Shown here: piece after piece, positions 22,289-35,700 of the stretch
Layout of the letters: each line of letters opens with the position of its first letter
Position numbering within the stretch: the first letter of the stretch is position 1
DNA from: Distichodus sexfasciatus
Taxonomy: Eukaryota > Chordata > Actinopteri > Characiformes > Distichodontidae
Assembly (NCBI GenBank): GCA_032718565.1
Contig: JAVGVS010000836.1
Coordinates: 1 to 64,000, forward strand
Direction: 5' to 3'
DNA length: 64,000 nt
Program-made: the position numbers and the translations under genes
The notes under the pieces: generated by a model
Told to the model about the DNA's origin: nothing
What the model saw: the letters and a program-made list of their open reading frames with translations, nothing else
Databases searched by the model: none

Positions 22289-25200
22289 ATGGAGCAGCGC
22301 GGCGGCGGTAAGAACGTGATTATTAATTATAACGCCATTTAAACACAACAAGCGTTTATTAAAGGATAATATTACTATACTATACTATATTTTACTATAC
22401 TATACTATACTTCGCACGCACTCACACGCACAGCAGCACATTCAGCGCAAACAAAAAGTTTAAAACACACTCACGCTTCTGTGTATAACAGTTTTTAATT
22501 CTATTGTTTATCCCATCTCTCGCACATCCTTTTCTCTCTCCATCTCGTCCCCTTTCTTTCTCTCCCTTTTCTCTACTTTCCTCCCTCCCTCTCTCTATCT
22601 CCCCTCCTGACTCTCCATATCTCTCTCCCTCTCACTGTCCTTCTCTCCATCTTTCTGCCCCTCTGTCTGTTTCTCTTATTCCCTCACCTTCCTTTGCCAC
22701 CCTCCTTTTTCGTTTCTTCCTTTCCCTCATTTTCCCTCTCTTCTTTTCCCACCTTTTCCCTTCCTCCTGATCCCTCCCTTCTTTTTCCTTGCTTTCCCTC
22801 CTTTTCTCACCTTCCCTCATATTTCTTTCCCCCTTTCCTCCATTTCCCTCTTTTTTTCGCTTCCTTCCCTCCTTTACTTTCCCTCCTTACCCTGCCCCTT
22901 GCCCTTTCTCCTTGTGCATTCTTTTTGCATCTTTCCTTTCATCTCCCTGTACATTTCTCTCCTCCCCACCACCGCCCTTGTTTTTGTCTCTCCATTCCTC
23001 AATCCCACCCCCCCGCCTCTCCCTCTCTGTGCATCAGGGGGTAACCTGGAGAAGGTGCAGCATGTGGTTTTGGTGTTGTCAGGTAAAGGTGGAGTAGGTA
23101 AAAGTACCATCACCACTGAGCTGGCCCTCGCTCTCCAACATGCAGGAAAGAAGGTGTGACACTCCCTCTTTCTCCCTCCTTTCCTTTTCTCCATCTCACT
23201 CCTCTTTATTGTATTCTCACTCCAGTATCTCAGTGGCCTGTGTGTGTGTGTGTGTATAGGTGGGCATCCTGGACGTGGACCTGTGTGGTCCGAGCGTGCC
23301 GCGGATGTTAGGTGTGTGTGATCAGGAGGTGCACCAGTGTGATGGTGGTTGGGTTCCAGTTTACACCGACCAATCACAGCGTCTGGCCCTCATGTCCATC
23401 GGCTTCCTGCTGGACGACCCTGACGAGGCCGTGGTCTGGAGAGGGCCCAAAAAGACAGGTCTGACCTTTAACTGTCTCTGCCCATTACAGTCAGAATAAC
23501 TACTCCCCACTCTAATCTCCACTGCACTGGTGCTGGAGCCGTCCTGGTACCGGTTCCCAGTTTGGAACTCAAAAAAATGATTTGGTGCCAGTGTGTAGGG
23601 CTGGACAGTTAATCGAAAAAACAAATCAAAACTGATATTTAGAACCTCTAGGGCCTAATCTTGCCCATGATGATTATGAGCTGGTCTGGTGTGAGCAAGA
23701 AATTAAACAGAAATGAGAAATCTATGAGTTTACAATATCAGAGAAAATTGAGTTATTATTGTTCTTATCTACGTGTGTGGCTTTATGGACTTTGTGAGAG
23801 CCGACTTCAGGTTATATTTTTTTGTGATTATATTTCTCTGTGTGTGTTCCTCCATCAGCTCTGATTGGTCAGTTTGTGAGTGACGTTGCGTGGGGGGAGC
23901 TGGACGTGTTGCTAGTTGACACACCCCCCGGAACCTCCGACGAACACCTGGCCGTCCTCGAGAACCTGCGCAAACACCGAGTGGACGGAGCCGTGCTGGT
24001 AACTACACCCCAGGTACTCACACTCTCATACACATACGTGCACACACTCACACCCTATTGCATACACACACGCTAGCATGCTCACATACATTCACATATC
24101 TATATATGCACACACACACACAAATATGCACATGCATGCACACACAAACACATGCATGCGCAAACACTGGTATGTACACACACACATGCACGCACACTCA
24201 TGCCTACATAAGCCCACACGTGCGTGCACATACACATATAAGAGTTGTTTGAGTATAGACAGGGCAGTGTTCTCTCCTTATTTCACTGTGTGTGTGTGTG
24301 TTTAGGCAGTGTCTACAGGAGATGTACGTCGTGAGATCACGTTCTGTAAGAAGACTGGTGTGAAGATTCTGGGCATCATAGAAAACATGAGTGGCTTTGT
24401 GTGTCCACACTGTTCTGTAAGTCAGACACACATACACACACACACACACTTCTCTGGGGTGTAATTGCATAGATCCAAAAAAAACCATCAGACACCGTAC
24501 AAACTGTAACTTCACTTTGTATTGAATGCGAGTTCTATTATCATCAGAAGAGAATATTTAAATGCCTGGTTGAGCTCAGGAGTAAAAATGTCAAATGATT
24601 TCGTAGTTGCTTTTAGTGAATTAGATAAGATTGGAAGTGATGGTGTTAAATCAGCACATGATATTGTCTCATATTGATCTCTGGCTCCTGAACTGAATCG
24701 TAGCAGACCTTGTAAAATCAGCCAACGGAAATGTTCTATTGAATTGATACTGTATTGTGGTGAAACGTGTGATATACATTTTACTCATACCTCAAAGTGT
24801 GCATGTGTGTGTGTGTGTGTAGGAGTGCACCAGTATCTTTTCTAAAGGTGGAGGGGAGGAGCTTGCCAAGCTCACAGGATCAGTGTTTTTAGGTAAGTCC
24901 CCACCTTCTTCACAAAACTCTGCCCCTAAAGAGTGTCTTCCCATCGCCGGTTGCATTGGTAACACGTGTCTGATAGGAATTCTGTCCGTTGTGTGTCGTA
25001 CAAGTCATACGCCGTCCTCTCATCACAGGAGCAAGATTGAGCACAGAACACTGAAGGTTCTCGGGGTTGAAAACTATATTTTCAACTATATATACACAGT
25101 ATATATAGTTGTTTCCCCTCCCTAAACTCGAGCTTGCTCGATAGACCGAACGAGGACTCATATTTGGCCAATCTGGTGTATAATGTTGCATTTTGCCACA

Positions 25201-25497
25201 ATTAGCGGGTTAATGTTTGGACTGTTACCGCACTCTCTCAGCATTCCCTCACATGACTAACACATGCCATAAAGTGTCTATAAACTGTAATTTCATGTAC
25301 ATAATCAGTATATTGTCAGCAATGTCTACAGAGCCTGTGTGTGTGTGTGTGTGTGTGTAGGCTCTGTGCCCTTGGACCCCAAACTGAGTGCAAGTTTAGA
25401 AGAAGGACGTGATTTCCTGCAGGCGTTTCCAGAAAGCGCCACCTACAGTGTGCTGAGAGATATAGCAGAGACTATGATGAGCAGCCTGCAACACTAA
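22289..25497 (+). CDS. nubp2: NUBP2, cytosolic Fe-S cluster assembly P-loop ATPase
   Basis: Seven exons: 22289-22307, 23038-23153, 23260-23458, 23859-24013, 24306-24416, 24823-24892, 25361-25497. All have GT/AG borders and matching phases, giving 268 residues, close to the family length of ~271. NUBP2 with NUBP1 forms the scaffold on which cytosolic and nuclear [4Fe-4S] clusters are built. The Mrp/NBP35 features are all present: deviant Walker A SGKGGVGKST near residue 20, switch I DVDLCGPSVPRML, HQCDGGWVPVY, VVWRGPKK, Walker B-like LLVDTPPGTSDEH, VTTPQ, and NMSGFVCPHCSECTSIFSKG with the cluster-binding CPHC pair. It ends MMSSLQH. Start context is CGGAAGTGATGG. Intron 1 is the pyrimidine tract described separately. 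Confidence 0.96.
22500..23036 (+). repeat. Long polypyrimidine tract in NUBP2 intron 1
   Basis: Over 500 bp are overwhelmingly C and T on the plus strand, built from TTTCCCTCC/TCTCTCC-like units, running into the exon 2 acceptor. It gives spurious ORFs in several frames. Confidence 0.9.
23590..23760. repeat. MITE fragment in NUBP2 intron 3
   Basis: Starts TAGGGCTGGACAGTTAATCG and contains the ATCTTGCCCATGATG block that also occurs in the related elements at 46430 and 54560. Incomplete. Confidence 0.45.
24470..24785. repeat. Dispersed repeat in NUBP2 intron 5
   Basis: Shares the GAAGTGATGGTGTTAAATC and CATATTGATCTCTGGCTCCT segments with the elements at 51757-52093 and 36730-36850, all parts of one MITE family. 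Confidence 0.5.
24893..25360. other. NUBP2 intron 6
   Basis: Holds a short inverted repeat (AACTATATATAC / GTATATATAGTT, about 25087-25113) and a (GT)n tract next to the exon 7 acceptor. Confidence 0.6.
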
Positions 25498-25502
25498 ATC
25501 AG

Positions 25503-25536
<34 letters not shown>

Positions 25537-26768
25537 AGCACCTCCTGCTCCTAAAAGGTCCACACCGAACATCTCCATTCCTGGCTTTCACAGGAGACAC
25601 ACGCGCACAAGGTATTAGGCGAAGAGCTCCTCTGAGATGTCACACGAAAGCTGTAGTTCAGCGCGAGTGTATTTTTCACATCAGCATCGACTCACTTCCT
25701 GTTTCAGCTTTATCTGAGAAATTGATCATAGTTTTATATTTCTGCACTGTTGTCATATATCCAAATAATTAAAAATATATCTTGTAAATGTTTTCCTCTG
25801 TCACTGGTAAATTCCTCCTAAAAAAACCCAAACAGTTCACAGCGAGTAAGAGAGGCAGGAGAACGTGCAAATCTGTAAATGTGACGTGTAGGAGCCGGAG
25901 AGAGAGACACCCACAGCTTTAATGTAATCAAACACCACATACAAAGATACACACAGATATTATATACACACATCCATATGCGCACACACACACACACGCA
26001 CACACACACACAACCCCAACCGTGCCCGCTTGGACGCGTCACAACGGTGAAGCATGTCGGACCCGTACACACACGTTCCAGCAGGGGGCGTCATGCCACA
26101 GTTACCCAAAAAATGCAGACGAACCGAACAGACCCAACAACATCGTTGAATATTATTCATAGATTTGTGTGTGTATATATATAGTATATATATTTATATA
26201 TGTTTATGAATCATATGAACCAGATAGGAATCAAAAGATGCTCAATGTACACGTTTCATTAACAATTTCCATGGTCTATAAATAAAATCCGTGGAAAACC
26301 AAAAGAAAAAATAGCTATTCCATTCACATACCAAATCTCTGATACATATTATTCTTCTCCACTCAAATATTTCAACATCAGTGTGAGAGGGCATAAAACT
26401 AGCAAAATCAGCTGGAGAGAGTCGAGAGAGATTTCAGACAGGCATAGGGAGGAGAGGAAGAGAGTGCAGAATGATGGAGTGATGGTGCAGGAGAAAGAGC
26501 GAGAAAAGTGTGAGATTTTATCTCTCTTTTTTAAACGGTTACTGGACAAAAACACTCACTACACTGTTTTAACAAGTTGGACTATCAAACTGGAACCACT
26601 TTACACATGATGGAGGTGCAAACTCCCCCCTCCCCGCCCCTCACCCGTCCACCTCATTCACCCTTTCATTTGCCCCGCCCCACACTGGAGTCTCCGCCCC
26701 GGAGTCCCCACCCCCGCCCCGGGCCAGAAGCCCGCCCAGCCACAGCACTGCTTGCTGGGAGCTGTGGT
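25498..26768. other. Convergent 3' UTRs of NUBP2 and ATP6V0C
   Basis: Begins with (CATCAT)n(CAGCAG)n just after the NUBP2 stop. Contains a (CA)n tract at 25982-26012 and short TATA repeats at 26170-26210. No gene inside. Confidence 0.6.
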
Positions 26769-29700
26769 TTATTTGGTGGAAAGGATGAGCGCCACAATCA
26801 AGCCGTAGAGTCCCAGCACCTCGGCGAAGATGAGGATGAGAATCATGCCCACGAAGAGGCGCGGCTGCTGGGCGGTGCCACGGACGCCCGCGTCTCCCAC
26901 GATGCCGATGGCGAAGCCGGCCGCCAGCCCGCTCAGACCCACGCTCAGACCCGCGCCCAGGTGCAGGAAACTCCTACACGCAAACGGGAAGAGAAGGAAT
27001 GTAGTGAACAAACGTTGGCAATTCAAAGCTTTGAGAAACAGAAATTAAAGTGCATGATGATTTTGTTATTGTGAACACAGCACACAGTGCACTACAACCA
27101 CATGCGAGCTCTGCATCTGACCCATGCCTGAAGGAGCAGTGCTTAGGGATGGTACCTTGCTCATGAGTACCTCAGTGGTAGCTTTCCCAGTCCGGGACCG
27201 GCGACCACCCGATCACGGGGTCAACTCCCTAACTGTTACACTACCAACTGCCCCCATTAAAAGGTCACTGAACCATTGTGAGGCCTTTGTTCGATGTGCA
27301 GATTTGGGCCAGTTGGTACCGTAATGTTTCGGGAGTTCACCCTTTGATTAGAAGGTCACCGGTTTGAATTCCAGACCGGTAAAGGTACCACTGAGGTACT
27401 CGTGAGCAAGGTACCGCCCCTAGGCACTGCTACCAGGACGCTACCAAAAAGCTGCCGACTGCTCCTTCACAGATGGGTCAAATTACTTACATTTGAGCTG
27501 ACATTTGGGTGTGTTGCACTGTGTGGTGTGCTGTGTTCACAATGACAAATAATAGCCCACTCACTCAAATTTCCACTCTAATGAAAATTCCTCTTCCTAC
27601 TAGTAGAGAAGCAAAAGCAAGGACGAATTTCTTCTTCTTCTTCGGTAACTGCAAGCCCATCTGTTACAACTCTAAAAATAGCCATTTCAAAACTGGGCTG
27701 CACGTCTACATGAAATGCTTGTGAAAATTACAGAACAATACTTCAATAAAGCGGGGCACATCCAGATCGGCCTGAGCCAACTGAAAAGAGTCACGCCGTT
27801 CATCAACACAAGAATATATTTTGGCTAGTTTAGCTGTGATTACTGATGGACTGCTTGTCTAGTGATTACAGTGGAATACAGTGATCTGAATGAAACTAAA
27901 CTGGAGGTTGTGGTGTCATGAAGGTGGTTTCTCTAACGTTGCTGGAAAATCGACAAGCTAGAGAGGAACTACACCTGGTTAACAGACTACAGTGTGAGAG
28001 AGTCAGCTCTTCAGGTCATTGGCCTAACGCGAAGTGAGTGACTTCTTAAAACTTATTCTGTCAGTAATTTCCTCACTGTTGGTTCGTGTTGTGTCCCCTT
28101 AAAAACATACTACATTTACAGCATTAAGCGGACACTCTTATCGAGAGCGACCTTCCTAATTGCAGGGAGAGTCTTCCGTGCAGCAACTTGGAGACAAGGG
28201 TTATGCTCAGTGGTAGTAGTGCTAGAGGTAGAATTCAAAGACCAGATGTGAGCATGCGAACCACAAGACACACCACCAGTTTTGTGACCCGTTTTAATAC
28301 AGTACGAGCCTAGTCCGTGACTAACGAATAAGGGTCGACCGATTTATCAGGCTGATATTAGGCATTTTGCCGATCATCGGTATCAGTTTCATTTTGACCG
28401 TCATCGATATTAAGTAATAAAAAGGTGCGCTACTGTGGCTCCACTGCCGTCTCTTCTCTCTGTGCCATTTGCTCTCGACTCGCTGCTTGTTTTAATGTCC
28501 CGCCCACAGCAGTCTCTGATTGGTTATACTGTATGTCACACGAGTAGTAGCCAGTCAATGCTGAGGCCTTGTTGTTACTCACAGCAACGCCACGTGAAGT
28601 TCCGAGACGAAGAGGAGAGAGTTTCATCTGAGTCTTGAGTGTTTGTAGAGTTCAAAATTTTGAGATTTTCTTGGTTTTTTTTTTTTGCATATTGGTTCCA
28701 AATATCGGTTATCAGCCCCGTTAACTAGCAATAATCGGTGTCCCTGAAAAACCAATATCGGTCAGCCTATCGGTTGCTAAGAAGATTGTCCTCATGAACT
28801 GGAAAAACAAAAATAATCTTAATATCAACCAATATAGAGATCATTTGTTGGACTATATTAGTCTTGACACAGCTTCTGCTGCCACATTAGATCAATCTCT
28901 CTGGGCTCCTTTGATCGGCTCCATCACCTAGTGTGAGTGGGGGTCACGATTCTGTCCGGCTTTGGTCTTTGTTGTTGACGTGGGGGGGCCATATTGGGAC
29001 ATCTGGGGGTTCGGCACTGTGGCTGAGGTCCTGGCCTGGATGGGGCGTTGGTGGCTCTTGGGTGGTGTTCTTCTGGCGGCTGCTTGCGGCGCTGCTGGGG
29101 AGGCCTGTGCCGGCAGACGTGGGTTGCCGGTCTGGCGGCTGTACTGCTCCAGGGTAGGTCCAGGGGGGACTTGGGGTCCTGGGGGCACTCTGCCTCCGGG
29201 CTGGGGTTCCGGCTGGGCCTGGGGGGCTTGGGTCCTGTTGGGTGTGCCGCCGGGAGTGTGGGTTGGTGCGTGCGCCAGGGGCCCGGCCCTGGTGCGGGGG
29301 CCTTCGATGCATTGGTGAATCCGGGGGCCTCTTTAGCTGGTGGGGATGTTGTTGCCATCTGGCAGTATCCATTCTGCAGGGGGGCTCCAATAGAGGCGGA
29401 GGACGGGCTTAACCTGGGTGTCTATTGTCTTATGTAGTTTGGGAGTTGACTGAATGTTGGGGTGGGGGTAGTTTTTCCTCTGCTGTGGGGGCTGGTGGGC
29501 CGCCCCGGGCTCTGTGGGGGCCGGTGGTGCCGTGGCCATGGTGCCGCCCCGGGCTCTGTGGGGGCGGTGGTGCCCGGATCTAGGAGTTTAGAGTATATAT
29601 GGGGAGTGTGAGTGTGGGTACCGTGTCCATTTTTGTGTGTCTACATGTGGGGTGAGTGTATGAATATCTGTTTGTGTGCATGAGGGTGGGAACGTATGCT

Positions 29701-32700
29701 TGCGTATATGTGCGCCTGTTTGTCTAGGTCCATGTGTCAGGTCAGGCCTTAGACTCCACCTCATTCAACATCTCAGGCCCCCCCGCCCTGCCACCACACC
29801 CTGCCGTTGGAGGGTGTCCCCGGCCGCCGGTGCGTTGGTGGTTCCTTGCTCCAGGGCTGGATGTTCGGGTGAGCGCTGGCTCACTCTCGGCAGTCGCTTG
29901 GCGGGGCCTGGCCCTCCTGGCTTTGCTGGGCCCGGCTGGGGGTGGGGGGCCCTTGGATCTCTGGACCCTGGGACCGGTCTGCCCTGGTGTGGCCGGCCGC
30001 TGGCGGAGCTGCAGCCCCCTGGGGCGTCTGCACTGTGGCTGCTGGATGACCCCGCTCCGGGCTCTCCTCTGCCTTTTTCTGGGTGGGAACCACAGATGTC
30101 CCTGCGGTGGTTCTCCTGGGATTCCCGTGCCCTGGGGGGCCTGCAGATGTCTGGAGCCCGGGTCTCCTCCGTGTCAGCTTCATGCCTTGTGGGACGGGGC
30201 TGTGGTTCCCCCCACACACTATTAAACATTTACATGGAGGAGCCTTATGAACACAAGCGCGCTCACACACACAGGTGTGCACACAGGTGTATACACAAGC
30301 GTCCACATTGGTGTAAAAACAGGTGCTCAGACACACACTGTCTTGATCTGCTGTTGCTTCAAAACATATTTTGTAATATTAGTTACGTGTGCTGCTCAAT
30401 AACACAACATTTAGTATTGACCGTGATTCATACAGATGTTGGTTGTTGCTGCAATTTCTCTGCTGTTGTGTCTTCTGTTGTTTTCGATTTTTTTGTCAGC
30501 AGGTATGGAAGCAGATTATGTGTTTTTGGTTTTTTTTCCTCTCTCTCTATCCCCCTTCTCCCTTTTTTTCCCCCTTCTCTTTTCTTTCTTTTTTCTTCTT
30601 CTCCCCCCTCCTTCTGTTGCCTTTCTCATCAATTTTTTTTGTTTTTTTAATTAATTGAAAATAAATAAATAAATAAATAAATAAAATCGTCCTCCAAAGA
30701 GTGGGGGTGGTGGCAGGTAAAAAAATAAATAAATAAATAAAATATCAGTCAGCTTAATTGTGATACTGATTTGAGGTGATATTGACCAGCCCTATATCAG
30801 GAAGGACTTCACTTGTGAAACAGTGTGAAGCTGAAAGAAACTGTGTGACCAGTGTTAAGAGAGACTGTGTGTGTGTGAGAGAGAGAAAGACAAAGAGTGT
30901 GTAAGAGAGTGAGGGACTGACTTGTATAGTGGTAGTTCAGGGGAGATGTTGTTAGCGATCAGTACTGCCACCACCAGGCCGTAGATGGCGATGATTCCTG
31001 CCATGACCACCGGGATGATAGATTTCATGATCAGCTCCGGCCGCATCACAGACATGGCGGCGATGCCCGTACCGCTCTTCGCTGTCCCGTACGCTGCACC
31101 CAGAGCTGCACCCACACACACACACACAGAGGAACAATATTGAAACATAGACACACACCATATATACAATTTATTTACTTGTTTTTAAAACTGTTATTCT
31201 TCTAATGTTTTCTTTTTAAAATATGTTTATACCCTAGAACACACCGAATAACCTCTGATAATACGCTGTACAAAGAAACCTGCTTTGCTTTTGTAGATAA
31301 GCCAGTGTTGGTAGTGTAACAGTCAATGAGTTTGCCCCGTGATCCGAAGGTCGTCGGTTTAAGTCCCTAACCGGTAAAGGTACCATTCCCAAACACTGCT
31401 GCCCACTGCTGCTTCACAGATGAGTCAAATGCAGGTTATATTTGTTTGTTGTGCTGTGCTGTGTTCACAATGTCAATCACTCACTCACATAAGATTAAAA
31501 ATTTGTGCTCCCCACTCCTACATTCAACATAATCTCTCAAAGTTGCCTCTCAGCAAAAATGGCTTTAAATCAACCCAGCTCACTGATAGAAAACCTAAAA
31601 TCAAATCAAGATTTTGATTAGTAATAATCTGTATCAGCCCAAAATTTCCATATGGGTTGACCTCCCCACCCTAGTGTGCACTCTGCTGCAGGTTGATCCG
31701 GTTCATCTTCTGTAAACCATGTGGTTTCATTTCTGCAGAGTTAAAGTTGATCAGTTCTGTAAGAAACTAAATCTGTGACACTCCCCTGAGTTTCTGTTGC
31801 ACTTTTATCTCCAGTATAACGAGCACAAGCGAACGTAACATGAGAAACAACGCTGGGCGAAGTAAGAATCTCAGTGGCTCTACGACTCATAAAGCTCTTC
31901 TTCCACCAACAAAGAAGAAACAATTGGGAAATTTGAGAAAATTTCGGGAGGACATTGTAGTACTCTTCAGCACAAACCTTACAGAAGCTGTACATTCTTT
32001 GTATGGTGTATGTTCTGCATAGTACAATCCATATTGATAATAAATGAATGTGGATTACTGGTAAATAACACTTTATTTACTATGTTGTCTAGTACCTAGA
32101 GACACTAACGACACGAGGCAAACTCCTGCCACGTTTTTCACATATTTCTCAAATTAATCAGGACGCTCCTCATGAGGAAAAGCAGGATTTATGAAGGAAA
32201 CTAAGAGAAGTAAACAACTAACCTCACAAAAAAAAGTGAAAGTGTCTGGCGTGAGCAGTGGTGAGGTGAAGTGTATTGCTCTGCAGTGCTGAATGTGAAA
32301 GAATTTAGTAAATAATTTTAAATAAGGGCCAGCACTCGCATATGAAAAGATCTTTACACCACCATGATTATCTGTTCAGTCTCATCTTTTTCTACCACCT
32401 AAAAATAGCAGGTTCCTACTGCAGTGGACCTGCAAGGACAAAACACCTGCTACAGAGACAACAAACTCTCACTCACACACTGTCTCTCCACTGAGGGCGG
32501 GGTGTGTGTGTGTGTGTGTGTGTTTCGACAGGCGGGCTGCTTGAGGTGTAAAAACCCTAGTTTAGACGCCGAGTGAAGCGGGTTTGGTGATGCTAAGAGG
32601 AACAGTTTGTGCTGGAGTCAGCTCTACTTTAACTGGGCTGGCCTTCCTGTCTGACTCATTCATCAGACTCTCTCTCTCTCTTTCTCTCACTCTCTCAAAC

Positions 32701-35700
32701 ACACACACACTCGTCCTCACTTCACTCCAGCTTTGTGTCTGCCACACTGTATGCGCGCTTAGTTCCAGGTTAGAGCAGTGCAAGCACTCTTTAAAACATA
32801 AGGAAGTTTTACACACGCCGCACAGCCATATCTCTAACACACACACTCGGCATAATTCAGTATGAGACTTTGTACTCTGTGCATATGACATTATAACAGC
32901 TGAATCTCATGACTCTCAGTAAACGTCTTTTAAAGACAGCTTTACCTGCAAAGAGGTTAAGGCCAGGACCGATACGGTTCCTTCAAAACTGATACCGATT
33001 ATTACTAATGTAGGAGAGCGAGAAACAGTATTTTGAATAAATCCGCTGTGAAAAAGGAAACTGTTATACACATGTAGAATAACAAAACTTTGCCTTTAGC
33101 TTATGATTAACTCTTAGAACTTTTCCTCATCTTCTTACCGCAATAAAGTGCAGGAGTCTGGCATCTGAGTCAGAATAACAAACTGTCAATGGCTTCAGCT
33201 TTAAGCGGTGATGGGCTTAACAGGTAACATCTAACCAATCAGATCTCTCTAGGGATTAAGTGATGGTGGGCTTGGGATTTGGGTTACTTTTTTGGCACTC
33301 TATGTTTAAGTTTGCTTTCGTTAGGATTAGACGATGATTTGATATTGGGATTGGAGAGAACGGTTGGTTTGGGGATTGGGATTAGATTTCACTCGGGATT
33401 GGGAATGTACGATGGTTGGGATTTGTATTGATTGGTCGGTGACTGGTGATGACTGGGTTAAGGATTGGGATTATATGGTGGTAAATGGATTTTTACATTC
33501 ATTACTTGTACTGGTGGTCGATAATCAGTCAGATAACCGTCGGTCGAGCCTAACCCTAGTCAAAAAGCCATCAGAGTCGTGTAGGCAGCCTGGGAGTTCG
33601 GAGTTACATCTCCTGATGAAGAACGTTACCGAGAATCACTGATCTCACTCAGTCTCACTGATTCTAACGTTACAGCTACTTCAACATCAACCCCCAACTT
33701 CAAGCTTACGGTCACTGTGGGCCAAATAAAAGCTGCACAATTAACTCACATGCGAACGTCAATACATTCATAAATGAGACATACTACATGCAACAATCGA
33801 CTGACGATGCAAGTAAATCACTTCAGGTTTGGAATACACTTCCTCTCTGCACGCCCTCATTCCTTATTCCACATCTCTACACGTATGTGTTTTAGGAAAC
33901 AGTTGTATTGCACAGAAGTGTACAGCCTTCATCCTGCCTGCACTCGCTTCCTGTCGTTTGACAGATCAGCTGCATATGCAAAAATCGAAATGAACTCCTC
34001 AAACCCCGACACAGTGAGTACGTCTAGTGTAGGGCCCTATGAAATCCGTTTTGTTTTTTCCTAAATTCCGTTTGATTTTTCCCTGAATTCCGTTTTTTCC
34101 ATTTTTATTCTTCTGAATTCCGTGTTTTACCTTATAATCATATTTATTCACCTAAAAAGTGTCGAATTATGGAGTGGATGAGAAAAAACAACAATGCAAT
34201 AGAAAAAAAAAATCACATTAAATGACTGTTATTCAACTTCAACAAAGTGCTGGGGTTCAGCAGAACATTTTCTGCTTTGGTAAAACCTTTACCTGTAAAC
34301 AACAAAAAAACATTCCTTTTTTGTGCAAAACGAAACCTTTCTGATGTGAGTTTTTGACTGTAAGTGGTCATCAAGTGTTCTTGCGGGTGCAGTCTATCGT
34401 GTGCTGGCAAAACTTACAAAAGAGTTGTTCTCCCAACTCATAAAAATCATCTAAACTTAGCTCTAAACTTAGCACTATCAGCGAATTATACGATATTCCG
34501 CGTTTTACAACGGATTCCATTTTACTTGTTGAATTCTGTGATTCCGTCGGCGTTTTCCGCATCGCGGAAATCATAGGGCCCTAGTCTAGTGGGTTCCAAC
34601 TACGGTTTACAGCGGTTCACACCCACACACAGGTGAAATCCCAGAATTCTTAATCTTAACCATACACCCAACCATCCTCTAATCCCAACCCCAACCATCA
34701 TCAAATTCCAAACCAAAACCCAACCATCTAATCCCAAACTCAACCCAATCATCACCAAACAGCAATTAGTTCATCCAAAACCTGAACACAACCGTTACCG
34801 AATTCCAATCCCCAAAACCAACTATCCGCTCTAATTCCAAATAAGCCAAACCATCATCTAATCCCAACTAACGCATACCTAAACTTGAAAAAACAAAAAC
34901 ATATCCTAAAAACGAAACATCATCTAATCCCAATACCAGACCTGAAATAATCTAAAACCCAACATCATTTAATCGCAAACCAATGCAAAACCCAACATCT
35001 AATCCTAAAATAAACATCATCTAATCCCGATCACAAACACAACTATCATTTAATCCCAAACCCAACCATTATTGGAGCAGCTGATAGCATAACAGTTAGG
35101 GTGTTCGCCCCTTGATCGGAAGGTTGCCAGTTTGAATCCCGGACTCGTACAGTTACCGCTGAGGTACTCATGAGCAAGGTAGCGTCTCCAAGCACTACTC
35201 CCCAGGTACTGCATTTTAATTTAATGCCAACTCCATACTTCACCATCATCGAATCCCAATCTTGTACCCAAAAATCATCAAATCCCAAACCAAACCATCA
35301 TCCAATCCCAATCCCAAACCCTACCATGACCTAATCCTAAAGCAAGCCTACAGTAAAGCCGACAGTATCCAAAAACCATCATCTAACCCCAATCCCACAC
35401 CCAACTGTTATCTAATCCTAACTAAAGAAAACCTAGCCCTAAAACTATACCATCACATGATGAATGTCCTTTACACTTTGTGACACAGCAAGTGCGTGTG
35501 TATGTGTGTGTGTGTGTGTGTGTAAGAAAGAGAGGGATGTACAGAGATTGCAGGTCAGCAGCACTCTCGGCTCATTGGCTTGACACTGCTGTGAAACTGG
35601 AGCAACACAGCGGCTTCCACCGAGAACACAGCACTGATCTCTATGTAAGTGTGTGTGTTTGTGTGTGTGTGTATTAACCATTAACAGCGCTGCTATATTC

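Noticed and set aside
22504..23097. Ser/Pro/Phe-rich ORFs in NUBP2 intron 1
   Set aside because: By-product of a polypyrimidine tract; the NUBP2 splice phase skips it.
29676..30650. 324-codon ORF, and 144-163-codon ORFs around 28.9-30.3 kb on both strands
   Set aside because: They lie in the GC-rich 3' UTR of a truncated L1, have biased Pro/Gly/Cys composition, overlap one another in several frames, and have no conserved motif.
32562..32891. 109-codon minus-strand ORF
   Set aside because: Runs through a (CT)n tract, shows no family motif and has no supporting splice sites.
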